Notes: a model not told the origin generated them from the letters alone. A DNA stretch of 64,000 bases from Polyangium sp. 15x6 (GCF_029960785.1 NZ_JASBQE010000068.1:1-64000), one strand, 5' to 3'; counted from the first letter of the stretch, positions 24,789 to 34,255 are shown. Numbers and translations are program-made.

Positions 24789-25970
24789 GTGAGCGACCAA
24801 GGGGAACGGCCGAGCTACGATTCGGCCGAGGTGCGCCGAAGCATCACGCTTTGTTTCAGCGCCAAGGATCTACGCGAGCTCGCCGAGGGCCTCGGCGCGA
24901 CCGGCCTGCCCGGCGAGGGTCGCGGCATCCAGGACGTCGCGCGTGAGGTCGTCCGGCACTTCGAGCGGCAAGGCACGCTCGATCGACTCGTGGAAGCGCT
25001 GAAGCAAGCGCGACCGCTCATGGAGTGGCCCGCGCCGATCCAGCGCGCCGGCGCAGCGCCCGCCTTCCCGCCGCCGCCTCCGCTCGCGCCGCTCACGCCC
25101 GAGGCCGCTCCCGTGCCCGCAGCCGAGCCCGCAGCCGAGCCCGCAGCCGCACCCGCTCCCGCGCCCGAGACTGCTTCCGCGCCCGCGCCCGCGCCTCCTC
25201 CCGCGCCCGCTCCCACCATCGTCGAGCCTCCCCGTGGCACCGAGGCCCCGCTCCTCCGGGATCCGTACGCGCCCGTCTGGCCGGGCACGGCCTCCCCGCG
25301 CGAGCCTGCGCGCCCCGTCGATGGCCGCCGCTTCACCTTGCTCTTCGCCATCGCCGCCGTCGTCATCGTCGTCGCCTCCGTCGGCGCTTTCCTCGTCGGC
25401 CGCGCCGGCTCGAACTCGTCTGGCCCGGCGCCGCTGCTCGCCGGCACCGACGCGCAGGCCAAAGGCGAACGACCTCTCCGCGAGAGCGGCCCTTCACGCC
25501 TCGCGGCCGACGCGGTGCGCAAGAGCCTCGGCAACCTCGCGCGTGGCTGCGACTTGCCCCTCGGACCGAACGAAGAGCCGAGCACCGACCTCTTCAAAAG
25601 CGCCTACGAGCAATGCGGCATGCGCCCCATGATCGGCCGTCCGCCCTCGATCGGCCGTCCCTCGCGCCCTGCGGACGCGCCCGGCGGCGCGCCTCCGACC
25701 TCCGATGACGCCAATCCTCCCGACACCCCCGCGCCCGCAAAGGCCCGCGCGGCGCCCGCGACCCAGCCTCGCAAAGCGCCTGCCACGACGGACAAACCCG
25801 CGCTCCCGGACAATGGCACGGCCTGCGTCGACCGCTGCTCCGCCACGCAGAAACAATGCAATCGCGGCTGCGGCAGCGAGCCGACGCTGAGCAGCGAGTA
25901 CGGCCGCTGGCAATCCTGCCAGGCGCAGTGCCTCTCGGCTGCATCGCGCTGCCGTCTCGCGTGCCAGTGA
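24789..25970 (+). CDS. Membrane protein with N-terminal death-like/effector-associated domain
   Basis: 393 residues from GTG 24789. Residues about 17-77 (ITLCFSAKDLRELAEGLGAT, VREVVRHFERQGTLDRLVEA-like helices, ending in LKQARP) match the pattern of bacterial death-like / effector-associated domains, which recruit conflict-system effectors by homotypic contact. About 100 residues of Pro/Ala-rich linker follow, then a TM helix (182-204) and an outer region. That region has a short helix, a second Pro-rich linker and a C-terminal Cys-rich motif with eight Cys (CVDRCSATQKQCNRGC, CQAQCL, CRLAC). The topology puts the recruitment domain in the cytosol and the Cys domain outside. The family call is by eye. 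Confidence 0.6.
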   Translation: MSDQGERPSYDSAEVRRSITLCFSAKDLRELAEGLGATGLPGEGRGIQDVAREVVRHFERQGTLDRLVEALKQARPLMEWPAPIQRAGAAPAFPPPPPLAPLTPEAAPVPAAEPAAEPAAAPAPAPETASAPAPAPPPAPAPTIVEPPRGTEAPLLRDPYAPVWPGTASPREPARPVDGRRFTLLFAIAAVVIVVASVGAFLVGRAGSNSSGPAPLLAGTDAQAKGERPLRESGPSRLAADAVRKSLGNLARGCDLPLGPNEEPSTDLFKSAYEQCGMRPMIGRPPSIGRPSRPADAPGGAPPTSDDANPPDTPAPAKARAAPATQPRKAPATTDKPALPDNGTACVDRCSATQKQCNRGCGSEPTLSSEYGRWQSCQAQCLSAASRCRLACQ

Positions 25971-25973
25971 GCG

Positions 25974-26369
25974 TTACGCCTCCACGCGTTCGCTCGGCGT
26001 CACGAATGCGAGCTTGTACCCTTCCGGATCCGTCACCACGAGTTCACGCGTGAACCAGGGCTGGTTACGCGGCCCGTCCACGGCGGCGCCGGCGGCCTCG
26101 GCCCGGGCGCGCAGATCGTCGAGCGACCCCTCATCGCCCACGTGAAAAAACAGGATCACCCCGAGCCCGCGTTGTCCCGGCAGCTCGACGCCGGCCGGCA
26201 TCCCGACCAGGAACACGTCTGCGTAGCGGGCCCAGCGCAGGTGCACGAACACGCCGTCGCGATTCACGCAGCGGAAGCCGAGCGCCTCGTAAAACGCCGT
26301 CGCGCGCGCCGGGTCCGAGACGAGCAGCCTCACGTGGGAGGGCATGAGGTAGGGTTCGTCGGGGGTCAT
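25974..26369 (-). CDS. Glyoxalase/VOC-superfamily protein
   Basis: 131 residues; ATG 26369 is preceded by GGGAGAG. A single VOC module with paired beta-alpha-beta-beta-beta units: HVRLLVSDPARATAFYEALG, the Asp/Glu region ADVFLVGM, and the final FTRELVVTDPEGYKLAFV, where the Asp-Pro-Glu-Gly turn is diagnostic. Members include dioxygenases, epimerases and antibiotic-resistance proteins; the full metal-ligand set cannot be assigned. It ends 3 bp from the convergent previous gene. Confidence 0.8.
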   Translation of the reverse strand: MTPDEPYLMPSHVRLLVSDPARATAFYEALGFRCVNRDGVFVHLRWARYADVFLVGMPAGVELPGQRGLGVILFFHVGDEGSLDDLRARAEAAGAAVDGPRNQPWFTRELVVTDPEGYKLAFVTPSERVEA

Positions 26370-26431
26370 GCGCTCTCCCTAGCACGGCCGGGCGCGCGTC
26401 GGGATGGCCCGGCGCGCGCCCTCGTCCTCGT

Positions 26432-27910
26432 TCAGCGAGAGGGCTGGGCCTTCGCGACCGGCGACGGCTGGAGCACGAAGCTTCCCGGGCCCGCGGCGCG
26501 CGGGATGAGCTCCTCCACGAGCACGTACTCCTTACCGTAATTCTTCGCGAGCCACACGCTGCACGTCCGCGAATACTCGTCGAAGTATTGATACTTCGCC
26601 GCGTGATTCACGCAAACCTGGAACGACTTCTTCGCCTGCAGCTTCTGGGGCTCGCTCGCCTCGTCGAGCTTCTGGTAATAGGCCGTTCGCAGCTCCTCGT
26701 AGGTGATGGTCGTCCCGGGCACGGTCCCGTTGTTCCGCCATTCCTTCGGGATCGGGGCGGCGCGGAACTCCGCGACGAACTTGGCCCACAGCATCCCCAC
26801 GCGCGACGCCGAGGCCACCACCCACTTCGGGGGCGGCAAGGGCTCGAGCGCGAGCACCTTCGTGTATTCCTTCTCCACCTCCTCGATCGCCGGGCGCTTC
26901 TTCTTCACCCATTCCACGACCTTCGTGTTGATGTGCTTCATCACGGATTCGCGGTCCGCCGGCCCCTTGTATTCGGGATACTTGATGGCATCGACCTCGA
27001 CCCGCTTTTGCTCGGCGAAAAAGAACAGCGCCTCGCCCACGTCCGTGAGCGACCGCCCGAGCCGCCGGGCCTGGTCCTGGTCGCTGCCGCCCATCGCCGC
27101 GAGCTGCTTCACGCTGGCCTCGGGATCCTTCCACGCCGCGCGCACGACCTCGTACTCCTTCGCCGCGCCTTTCGTGTCGTCGAGCTTCTTCAGCGAGCGC
27201 GCGAGCAGCGTGTGCGCGTGGATCCGCTCCTGCAGGCTCCCGCCCTTGTCCACCGTCGCCATCCACTTCTGGAGCCACCCGCGCGCTTCGAGCCACGTCT
27301 CCTCGCCGACCAGGAAATCCGCGAGCGCCACGGCGAGCCGCGCCGTCTCCTCCGGCTGCTTCGCCCCGTAATTCTTCGCGAAGAGCTCGACGTCCTGGGC
27401 CGCCGCTTTCGGGTCCCGGAGCCCGCTCCGCAGCACCACCGCCTCCATCAGCGCCGCGGGCGCCTGCGCCATTTGCGGGAACTTGCGCGCGGCCGACTCG
27501 TGGTGATTCGCGGCCTCGGCGAACTCGCCGATCGACTGCAGGTTCGTGGCGACCGTGAACGCCGCCTCCTTGCCGTAATCCGTGTAATCGAGCCGGTTCT
27601 TCGGGTCGAGGATCATCTTCCGCACGGCGATCGCCCGGTCTCGCTTGTGCGCCGCCTCGAACGCCGCCGCCGCCTTCACCAGCGCCTGCCCGGCCGCTGC
27701 GCAACCCGGCTCGTTCTTCTCGCAAAGGGGCTTGCCGCTCTCGTTCCACGTCTTCAGGAACGCCTCCGCATCGGCCGCCGGATCGGCCGCCGCTGCCCCT
27801 TCCGCCTTCGGCTCCGGCGCCGGCGCCGGCGCGTCCTCGGCCCCCGCGACCCCCGTGACCAGTAACGACACCCCCAGAATCACGCGCGAGCTCCACCGCT
27901 TCGGGTTCAT
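26432..27910 (-). CDS. Secreted TPR-repeat protein
   Basis: 492 residues from ATG 27910 (GAGGTG just upstream; a GTG six bases earlier is in frame). A Sec signal peptide (VILGVSLLVTGVAGA) is followed by an Ala/Pro/Glu linker and helical repeats of TPR type (AVRKMILDPKNRLDYTDYGK, SIGEFAEAANHHESAARKFP, IHAHTLLARSLKKLDDTKGA). The C-terminal part holds KSFQVCVNHAAKYQYFDEY. It is probably periplasmic. Some myxobacterial gliding-machinery TPR proteins look alike, but no gliding gene adjoins, so no role is assigned. Confidence 0.75.
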   Translation of the reverse strand: MNPKRWSSRVILGVSLLVTGVAGAEDAPAPAPEPKAEGAAAADPAADAEAFLKTWNESGKPLCEKNEPGCAAAGQALVKAAAAFEAAHKRDRAIAVRKMILDPKNRLDYTDYGKEAAFTVATNLQSIGEFAEAANHHESAARKFPQMAQAPAALMEAVVLRSGLRDPKAAAQDVELFAKNYGAKQPEETARLAVALADFLVGEETWLEARGWLQKWMATVDKGGSLQERIHAHTLLARSLKKLDDTKGAAKEYEVVRAAWKDPEASVKQLAAMGGSDQDQARRLGRSLTDVGEALFFFAEQKRVEVDAIKYPEYKGPADRESVMKHINTKVVEWVKKKRPAIEEVEKEYTKVLALEPLPPPKWVVASASRVGMLWAKFVAEFRAAPIPKEWRNNGTVPGTTITYEELRTAYYQKLDEASEPQKLQAKKSFQVCVNHAAKYQYFDEYSRTCSVWLAKNYGKEYVLVEELIPRAAGPGSFVLQPSPVAKAQPSR

Positions 27911-28065
27911 GTGCACCTCGATGCCTGGTTTGTTGTATCACACCCGCGCCCTCGGACGGATCGCCGGGTTCGCGGACCGCAGATAGACGGAGCGACACGC
28001 CGTTTCTTGGTGGGTTCCTGCGATCCTCCGGCGTGGGGGCTTCCCAAGCGCGCCGCGCGCGGGTG

Positions 28066-29028
28066 ATGATGGCGCCGTTCATGGACTACGTCGCTCCGTC
28101 GAAGGTCGTCTCCACCATGCTCGACGCGGGCGCGGCCAAGGCCGCGGCGTCGCTCCGGGACCTCGTGATCCGCGGCTTCCTCGCGGGCGCGCTCCTCGGC
28201 TTCGCCACGAGCTTGGCCATCACCACGACCGTCCAGACCACCCTCCCGGTCGCCGGCGCGCTCGTCTTCCCCGTCGGCTTCGTGATGATCATCCTGCTCG
28301 GGTTCGAGCTCGTCACGGGCAACTTCGCGCTCCTGCCCATGGCCATGCTCGACAAGCGCGTGACGCTCTGGCAGCTCCTCCGCAACTTCGGGGTCGTATT
28401 CTCCGCGAACCTCGCCGGCAGCCTCTTTTATGCGTGGCTGCTCTCGATCTCGCTCACGATGGCGGGCAGCGTCCCGCCCGACGCCGTCGCGAACAAGATC
28501 GTCGCCATCGCCCAGGCCAAGACCCAGTTCCCCCAGTATGGCCTCGCCGGCCTCCTCGGCGTGTTCGTCCGGAGCATCCTCTGCAACTGGATGGTTTGTC
28601 TGGGCGTCGCCATGCCCATGACGTCCACGTCGACCGTCGGCAAGATCGCCGCCGCCTGGCTACCGATTCTCGTGTTTTTCGCGCACGGCTACGAGCATTC
28701 GGTCGTGAACATGTTCGTCATTCCGGCCGGCATGATGCTCGGCGCGAAGGTGACCTTGGCGGACTGGTGGCTCAAGAACCAGCTCCCGGTCACGGCCGGC
28801 AATTTCGTGGGCGGCTGTCTCTTCACGGGGATGGCGCTTTATTTCACGCACAAACCCAAGCCCGAGGCCGCCGCGGCGACTCCCGCGCCCCCGGAGCTCG
28901 CCGCGCCGCTCCCTGCCTCGGCCCCCGCGCTCGTCCTCGTCCCCGAGCCCCCGGTGCTGGAGCTTCTCGCGAGCGAGCCCGAGCCCACGTCCGAGCGCGA
29001 GCCGGCCGCTGCTACGGATTCCGCTTGA
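28066..29028 (+). CDS. Formate/nitrite transporter (FNT) family channel
   Basis: About 320 residues from ATG 28066 (28081 is also possible). Six hydrophobic segments carry family traits: DYVAPSKVV at the start, LGFELVTGNFALLPM after TM2 (the omega-loop region), SILCNWMVCLGVAM in TM4/5, and the pore-lining HSVVNMF in which the His is the central conserved residue. FNT pentamers pass formate, nitrite or hydrosulfide. The C-terminal 70 residues form an extra Pro/Ala/Glu tail not needed for the channel. Its 3' end overlaps the convergent sodC-like gene by 17 bp. Confidence 0.85.
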   Translation: MMAPFMDYVAPSKVVSTMLDAGAAKAAASLRDLVIRGFLAGALLGFATSLAITTTVQTTLPVAGALVFPVGFVMIILLGFELVTGNFALLPMAMLDKRVTLWQLLRNFGVVFSANLAGSLFYAWLLSISLTMAGSVPPDAVANKIVAIAQAKTQFPQYGLAGLLGVFVRSILCNWMVCLGVAMPMTSTSTVGKIAAAWLPILVFFAHGYEHSVVNMFVIPAGMMLGAKVTLADWWLKNQLPVTAGNFVGGCLFTGMALYFTHKPKPEAAAATPAPPELAAPLPASAPALVLVPEPPVLELLASEPEPTSEREPAAATDSA

Positions 29029-29566
29029 TCACACCGCAGCCGATCCGGGCGCCCGCATTGCCGGCCGGCTGCGAGGTGAAATCGTCCGGCGCTGCGTGCA
29101 CCATGAATGCGTGATTGACCACGTCCGTCTTGGATTCGTCCCCGAGGGTCCAGAGATCCGTTCGGAGAGAGAGCCACGCCTGTCCCATCATGTCCGCCGT
29201 CACGTTGCCGATATCGCCCCGATGAAACGGCGGCCTCCCCCACTCCCCGTGCGCCTCGTTCGTCGGGTTCCAGTGCCCCATGGCATTGTTTCCGTCCATC
29301 CCGCAGTCGGGCATTTCGTGGATGTGCACCGCGTGGACGCCGGGGGTCAGACCATTCAAGTGAAGGTTGAGCCGCACGAGCTTATTCTCCTCGGTGAACA
29401 CGGCCGTCCCCGTTACGGTCTGGCCCGCCGAGGGCGTGATTTCCGCCGTCGCCCGGGCTCCTCCCGCGACGCCCTCCGGCTCTTCGGCGACGTTGTCACT
29501 GCACCCGCAGAGCACCGCCAGGACACACGTGCCCAAGACCGCGAAAGGATGGCCATTCTTCGTCAC
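29012..29566 (-). CDS. sodC: Cu/Zn superoxide dismutase, lipoprotein form
   Basis: 184 residues from GTG 29566 with GGAGGGG upstream. The signal peptide ends in lipobox VLCGC. Metal ligands are recognisable: GVHAVHIHEMPDC (two Cu His plus the disulfide Cys), AMGHWNPTNEAHG (Cu/Zn bridging His and Zn His), FHRGDIGN (Zn His/Asp) and a later FMVHA (Cu His), with GARIGCGVI closing the disulfide. It disproportionates superoxide at the envelope and is anchored by the lipid. Confidence 0.9.
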   Translation of the reverse strand: MTKNGHPFAVLGTCVLAVLCGCSDNVAEEPEGVAGGARATAEITPSAGQTVTGTAVFTEENKLVRLNLHLNGLTPGVHAVHIHEMPDCGMDGNNAMGHWNPTNEAHGEWGRPPFHRGDIGNVTADMMGQAWLSLRTDLWTLGDESKTDVVNHAFMVHAAPDDFTSQPAGNAGARIGCGVIKRNP

Positions 29567-29724
29567 GTACCCCTCCCTGCCGTTGGTCCTCCAAGCACTC
29601 CTGCCTGGAAAGTTCGCGCATCATGGCGCGTTCACCGGGCTCGGCAAGCGTGGCTTCGTGGGCCCGATCGCCTCCTCGAAGGTGTAGCCAAGGAACGGCT
29701 GGAAACGGTAAGATCCGGCCTCGT

Positions 29725-31128
29725 ATGCGAATGTGTCCGGAGTGCCGCGAGGGCCACGAGGACGACGTGCCCGTATGCCCGGCGCACGGCGCGGCGCTCG
29801 TATCGCCCGATTTTTTCCCGACGGACGACACGCTCGAGCCCGGCACGATGGTCGGCGAGTACCGCATCGACCGCAAGATCGGCGGTGGGACGTTCGGCGA
29901 CGTCTATGCCGGCGAGCACCCGCTCATCGGCAAGAAGGTCGCCGTCAAGGTCCTGAACCGGCGCTTCGCCTCGGACCCGGAGGCCGTCTCCCGGTTCATT
30001 GCCGAGGCGCGCGCGGTGAACAAGATCCGCCATCGCAACATCATCGACATCTTTTCTTTCAACACGCTCCCCGGCGGACGGCATTACTTCGTGATGGAGT
30101 ACGTCGAGGGCCAGACCCTCGCCGCGCTCCTTTTGCAGAAGCGCCGCCTTCCGATCCCGACGGCCCTCCAGATCGCCCAGGGCGTCGCCTCCGCGCTCGA
30201 CGCCGCGCACGAGGCGGGCATCACGCACCGCGACCTCAAGCCGGAAAACATTTTCCTCGCCGCCGAGCGCGACGGCTCTCATTTCCCCAAATTGCTCGAT
30301 TTCGGCATCGCGAAGCTCATGGACGACGACGTCGCCCACAAGACCGGCTCGGGCGTCCTGCTCGGCACGCCGCTCTACATGTCGCCCGAGCAAGCGCGCG
30401 GCAAGAAGGTCGACGCTCGGTCCGACATCTATTCGCTCGGCGTGATGATCCACGAAATGCTCACGGGCGCGGTGCCGTTCGCCGGTGACTCCGCGATGGA
30501 CGTCGTCCTCAAGCACGACACCGAGCCGCCGCCGGCCATGGCGAGCGTTTGTCCGGACCTCCCCCCGGCGCTCGACGCGCCCGTCCTCGCCATGCTCGAA
30601 AAACGCCCGCGCAATCGCCCCGCATCGGCGGGCGAGGCGGTCGCGGCCCTCGTCGCGCAGGCCGCCCTGCTCGAAAGCGCGGACGTCCGCGCCACGGCGC
30701 AGGCGGGTCGATCAGCTCCTGCGGAGACGCCGCACGCGCGCTCCGAGCCTTCGTCCACCGAGCGCATGTCCGCCCTCGATTCGTCGAGCGTAAACCGAAA
30801 GAATGGTCCGTCCGCGCGATGGCTCTTCGCCGCGCTCGGCATTGCGGCGATCGGCGGGACGGCCTCGCTCATGGCGCGGAGCCCTGCCCCGAGCGACGAG
30901 CCTTTCGGGCCCGGCGCGAGCTCCGGCATGCAAGAGCAATCCCCCGAGCCGGAACGGATCCCGACCGCCACGCCCTCCCCCGCGCCGCCGGAAATCAGCC
31001 CTGCGCCCGCGCCCACGCCGGCGACCTCGGCTTCGGCGGCCCGAGAGCCACGCCCGGCCAAACCCGTGAAGACCAGAACACCGACGAAGGCGCCGAACCT
31101 CGATCCGATCCTCGGGGAACGTGAATGA
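29725..31128 (+). CDS. Ser/Thr protein kinase with N-terminal zinc-ribbon and C-terminal TM
   Basis: 467 residues from ATG 29725. CPECREGHEDDVPVCPAHG at the N-terminus looks like a zinc ribbon. The kinase domain spans about 45-325 and is complete: GGGTFGDVY, Lys75 in AVKV, THRDLKPEN with catalytic Asp170, LDFGIAK (Asp192) and GTPLYMSPEQ. Then come a Ser/Ala-rich juxtamembrane segment, one TM helix (WLFAALGIAAIGGTASLM) and a short Pro-rich outer tail. It overlaps the following gene by ATGA, so the TPR/PEGA-like exported protein is its probable partner or co-expressed sensor. Confidence 0.9.
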   Translation: MRMCPECREGHEDDVPVCPAHGAALVSPDFFPTDDTLEPGTMVGEYRIDRKIGGGTFGDVYAGEHPLIGKKVAVKVLNRRFASDPEAVSRFIAEARAVNKIRHRNIIDIFSFNTLPGGRHYFVMEYVEGQTLAALLLQKRRLPIPTALQIAQGVASALDAAHEAGITHRDLKPENIFLAAERDGSHFPKLLDFGIAKLMDDDVAHKTGSGVLLGTPLYMSPEQARGKKVDARSDIYSLGVMIHEMLTGAVPFAGDSAMDVVLKHDTEPPPAMASVCPDLPPALDAPVLAMLEKRPRNRPASAGEAVAALVAQAALLESADVRATAQAGRSAPAETPHARSEPSSTERMSALDSSSVNRKNGPSARWLFAALGIAAIGGTASLMARSPAPSDEPFGPGASSGMQEQSPEPERIPTATPSPAPPEISPAPAPTPATSASAAREPRPAKPVKTRTPTKAPNLDPILGERE

Positions 31129-32150
31129 AGCGCTCTGCGATTGCCTTTTTGCTCGCGCTCGCCGTGATCTCCTCCGGTGCCCGCGCGCGCGCACAATCGC
31201 CCGAGGGCCCGTCGATCGCCGTCGCCGAGGCGCTCTTCCAGCAGGGCCGCAAGCTCCTCGACGAGCAGCATTATGCCGAGGCTTGCATGAAGCTCGCCGA
31301 GAGCCAGCGCCTCGATCCGAAGCTCGGCACGCTGCTGAACCTCGCCGTCTGCCATGAGAAGGAAGGAAAATTCGCGACGGCCTGGGCCGAATTCACGTCC
31401 GCCGCCTCGCTCGCCCGCGGCAAGGGGCAAAAGGACCGCGAGCAATTCGCGCGCGACCACGTCGCCGAGCTCGAGAAAAAGCTCGCCTACGTGGTCCTGC
31501 GCATGGAAGCGCCGCCCGCCGGGCTCGGCATGAAGCTCGACGACAAACCCATCGACGTCGCCGCGCTGAACGTCCCCTTGCCGATCGACCCGGGCAAACA
31601 CACCGTCATGGCGGTTGCTCCGGGCAAACGGGCCTGGAGCGGCGAGGTCACAGTCCCCTCGCAGCCGGGCGAGATTCCCGTCGTGATCCCCGCCCTCGAA
31701 GACGCGCCGGAGCCGCCGCCCGAGACGCCGAAGCCCCCGCCGCCCGAGCCCTTGAGCCCCATTTCGCAGCCGAAGCCGCCGCCCGCGGCGCCTCCCCTGC
31801 CTGCGCCGACCGGCCCGAGCGCCTCCGCGGTCCTCATGGTCACCGGATTCGGCGGCGGCGGCGCGGCGCTCCTCGTGGGCGCGGTGACGGGGATCGTCAC
31901 ATTGGCCAAGGCGAGCGAGATCCTGCCGAATTGCGACGGCTCGTCATGCCCCGGACAAGAAGACGCGCTCGCCACCGCGAACACCCTGGCGAACGTGTCG
32001 AACATCGGGTTTGGCGTGGCCGTCCTCGGCCTCGGCGTGGGGATCGCCGGCGTCGCGCTCGCGCCGAAACGCGAGAATGCGTCCCCGCCCGCCGTCTCCG
32101 TCACGCCGCTCCTCGGTCCCGGCGTCCTCGGGCTCCGCGGCACGTTCTGA
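31125..32150 (+). CDS. Exported TPR protein with PEGA-like domain and C-terminal TMs
   Basis: 341 residues, start overlapping the kinase stop (ATGA). A signal peptide (AIAFLLALAVISSGARARA) is followed by two TPR-like units (EALFQQGRKLLDEQHYAEAC, LLNLAVCHEKEGKFATAWAE), a PEGA-like beta domain (LRMEAPPAGLGMKLDDKPID, IDPGKHTVMAVAPGKR) and a Pro-rich linker. Two hydrophobic segments near the C-terminus (LLVGAVTGIVTL, FGVAVLGLGVGIAGVAL) probably insert in the membrane. Genes of this form commonly follow Ser/Thr kinase genes in Polyangiales; their role is unknown. Confidence 0.8.
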   Translation: MKRSAIAFLLALAVISSGARARAQSPEGPSIAVAEALFQQGRKLLDEQHYAEACMKLAESQRLDPKLGTLLNLAVCHEKEGKFATAWAEFTSAASLARGKGQKDREQFARDHVAELEKKLAYVVLRMEAPPAGLGMKLDDKPIDVAALNVPLPIDPGKHTVMAVAPGKRAWSGEVTVPSQPGEIPVVIPALEDAPEPPPETPKPPPPEPLSPISQPKPPPAAPPLPAPTGPSASAVLMVTGFGGGGAALLVGAVTGIVTLAKASEILPNCDGSSCPGQEDALATANTLANVSNIGFGVAVLGLGVGIAGVALAPKRENASPPAVSVTPLLGPGVLGLRGTF

Positions 32151-32153
32151 CGT

Positions 32154-32846
32154 TCAGAGACACGTCTCCGATTTACAATCACACGAGCCGCCGCAGGTCT
32201 GCTCGATCTCGACGGCGGTGTCACACGTGGCCGTGCAGCGGTTGTCGCCACAGATCACGGTCGCACCCGCGCAGCTCTGGCCCTTGCAGACGAGATGGCA
32301 CTCGCCGTCGGGGCTGCATTTCAATGTCATGTTTTGACAACCTCCCTCCTCGCAGACGACCTCGCAGGGAGAGCCGCCCCCGCACGACACGAGGACGTCA
32401 TGGCATTGATCCTTGCACTCGAGCCGCACGGGGGCCGCCCTCGTGTCGATCGGGATGTTCAGGGTCCCCGCGTCGGCCTGCATGCACTCGTTCGGCTGGT
32501 CGCAGATCCTCGTGCACACGTTCCCGGCGCAGGAATCACATTCGACGCTCGGACAAACCCCGGGCATGGCCGCCCATCCGCATTCGTTGCACGTCCCGGG
32601 CTGGTTCATCGGAGAGGCACAGACGGCGTCCTCCTTGCACCCCCCCGCCATCCGGGTGCAGCTCGTGTTGCAGGCCGTCCCCTCCGCATTGCAGGCATAA
32701 GGGCCACACGCCGCCTCGTCGCAGGTCTCCTCGGTATCGTCCGTCGCCGAAAGCCCCGCGATCCCCGCGACGAACTGGCAGCCGAAAGCCACGAGGCCCG
32801 AGGCCCCCACGATCAGGGCGATCTGCGCCGCCTTCCCTGTTTGCAT
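32154..32846 (-). CDS. Cys-rich lipoprotein
   Basis: 230 residues from ATG 32846, preceded by GGAGGG. The lipobox is LVAFGC. The mature protein has about 36 Cys: an N-terminal block of paired Cys (CDEAACGPYACNAEG, CKEDAVC) and a C-terminal half of short Cys-x(4-6)-Cys repeats (CEVVCEEGGCQNMTLKC, CHLVCKGQSC) that looks like a disulfide-stapled beta-solenoid. It is exported and probably surface-exposed; function unknown. It starts 71 bp from the divergent FHA-sigma54 gene, which could regulate it. Confidence 0.8.
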   Translation of the reverse strand: MQTGKAAQIALIVGASGLVAFGCQFVAGIAGLSATDDTEETCDEAACGPYACNAEGTACNTSCTRMAGGCKEDAVCASPMNQPGTCNECGWAAMPGVCPSVECDSCAGNVCTRICDQPNECMQADAGTLNIPIDTRAAPVRLECKDQCHDVLVSCGGGSPCEVVCEEGGCQNMTLKCSPDGECHLVCKGQSCAGATVICGDNRCTATCDTAVEIEQTCGGSCDCKSETCL

Positions 32847-32917
32847 GATTGCACCCTCCGGCCGAGGATACCACGGGACGCCCACGCGGGGCCGTCGCCG
32901 TGGTAGGCTCTGCGCCC

Positions 32918-34255
32918 ATGTCGGCGAAGAGCACGTTGCCCCTTCATTCTCGGCCCAAGGAGCTGCGCCTCGACGGCTTCTCGCTCACCGTGATCGAGGG
33001 CCCTGGCGCCGGCACCTCGCTGCGCGCCCAGATGAGCGAGATCTCCGTCGGCACGGCCCAGGGAAACGACTTCGTGCTCCCCGATCCCACCGTCTCCCGC
33101 CACCATTTCAGCCTCTCGGCGACCCCCGAGGGGTATCTGTTGAAGGACCTCGGCTCCTCGAACGGCACGTGGGTCTCCGGCATGCGTGTCCTCTCGGGTT
33201 ACGTCGAGCCCGGCGCCCGTGTACGCGTCGGACGCACGACGCTGCTCGTCGATCAGGTGAACGAGGACATCTGCGAGGCGCTGAGCCCCGAGGACGGCTT
33301 CGGCCCGCTCCTCGGGGCGAGCGCCGCCATGCGCCGCATTTTCGCGGCCTTGCCGCGCGTCGCGCAATCGGAGAGCACCGTCCTGCTCGAAGGCGAGACC
33401 GGCACGGGAAAAGGCGTCCTCGCGGCGGCCATTCACGAGGCGAGCCCGCGCGCGTCGGGCCCGTTCGTGGTCCTCGATTGCGCGGCCATCGCGCCCACGC
33501 TCATCGAGAGCGAGCTCTTCGGGCACGTCAAAGGCTCGTTCACGGGCGCGCAGACGGACCGCGCGGGCGCGTTCGAGCAGGCGAAGGGCGGCACCATTTT
33601 CATCGACGAGATCGGCGAATTGCCGCTCGACATGCAGCCGAAGCTGCTCCGCGCCCTGGAGGAGCGCAGCGTCAAGCGCGTCGGCAGTAACCAGCGCGTC
33701 AAGCTCGACGTCCGCGTGATCGCCGCGACGAACCGCGACCTGCGCACCGAGGTCAACCGCAACACGTTCCGCGCCGACCTCTTCTATCGGCTCAACGTGG
33801 TTCGTATCCACGTCCCGCCGTTGCGCGAGCGCACCGGCGACATCGAGCGCCTCGCGCGCCATTTCCACGCCGAGCTCGTCCCCGACAACCCCATCCCGGA
33901 CGACCTCCTGGAGTCGCTCCGCCGGCAATCGTGGCCCGGCAACGTGCGCGAGCTGCGCGCGGCGATCGAGCGCGCCGTGCTCCTCAATGATCCGGCCGTC
34001 CTTGCGCTCGGAAACGAGGTCGATTCGGGACCCGGGCTCGAGGAGCGGGACGACGACATCGACCTCGAAGTGCCTTTCCGCGTGTGCAAACAAAAAGCCT
34101 CGGATCAATGGGAGCGGCGTTATGTGCGGGCGCTGCTCCGGGCGACGAACGACAACATCTCCGAGGCGTCGCGCCGGGTGAAGATGGACCGCAGCCACCT
34201 CAGGACGCTCTTGCGAAAATACGGCTTCCGTGGGGCGGACGAGGGCGGAAGCTGA
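32918..34255 (+). CDS. Sigma54-dependent activator with N-terminal FHA domain
   Basis: 445 residues from ATG 32918. The FHA domain (about 20-110) has SVGTAQGNDFVL, SRHHFSL and LGSSNGTWV. The AAA+ domain has Walker A GETGTGKG (159-166), the sigma54-contact loop GSFTGA (206-211, a variant of GAFTGA), Walker B GGTIFIDEIGE and the Arg-finger region FRADLFYRL. A C-terminal Fis-type HTH (ISEASRRVKMDRSHLRTLLR) follows. In myxobacteria this class is switched by phospho-Thr peptides from Ser/Thr kinases; the kinase at 29725 is a nearby candidate. It opens sigma54 promoters. Confidence 0.9.
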   Translation: MSAKSTLPLHSRPKELRLDGFSLTVIEGPGAGTSLRAQMSEISVGTAQGNDFVLPDPTVSRHHFSLSATPEGYLLKDLGSSNGTWVSGMRVLSGYVEPGARVRVGRTTLLVDQVNEDICEALSPEDGFGPLLGASAAMRRIFAALPRVAQSESTVLLEGETGTGKGVLAAAIHEASPRASGPFVVLDCAAIAPTLIESELFGHVKGSFTGAQTDRAGAFEQAKGGTIFIDEIGELPLDMQPKLLRALEERSVKRVGSNQRVKLDVRVIAATNRDLRTEVNRNTFRADLFYRLNVVRIHVPPLRERTGDIERLARHFHAELVPDNPIPDDLLESLRRQSWPGNVRELRAAIERAVLLNDPAVLALGNEVDSGPGLEERDDDIDLEVPFRVCKQKASDQWERRYVRALLRATNDNISEASRRVKMDRSHLRTLLRKYGFRGADEGGS

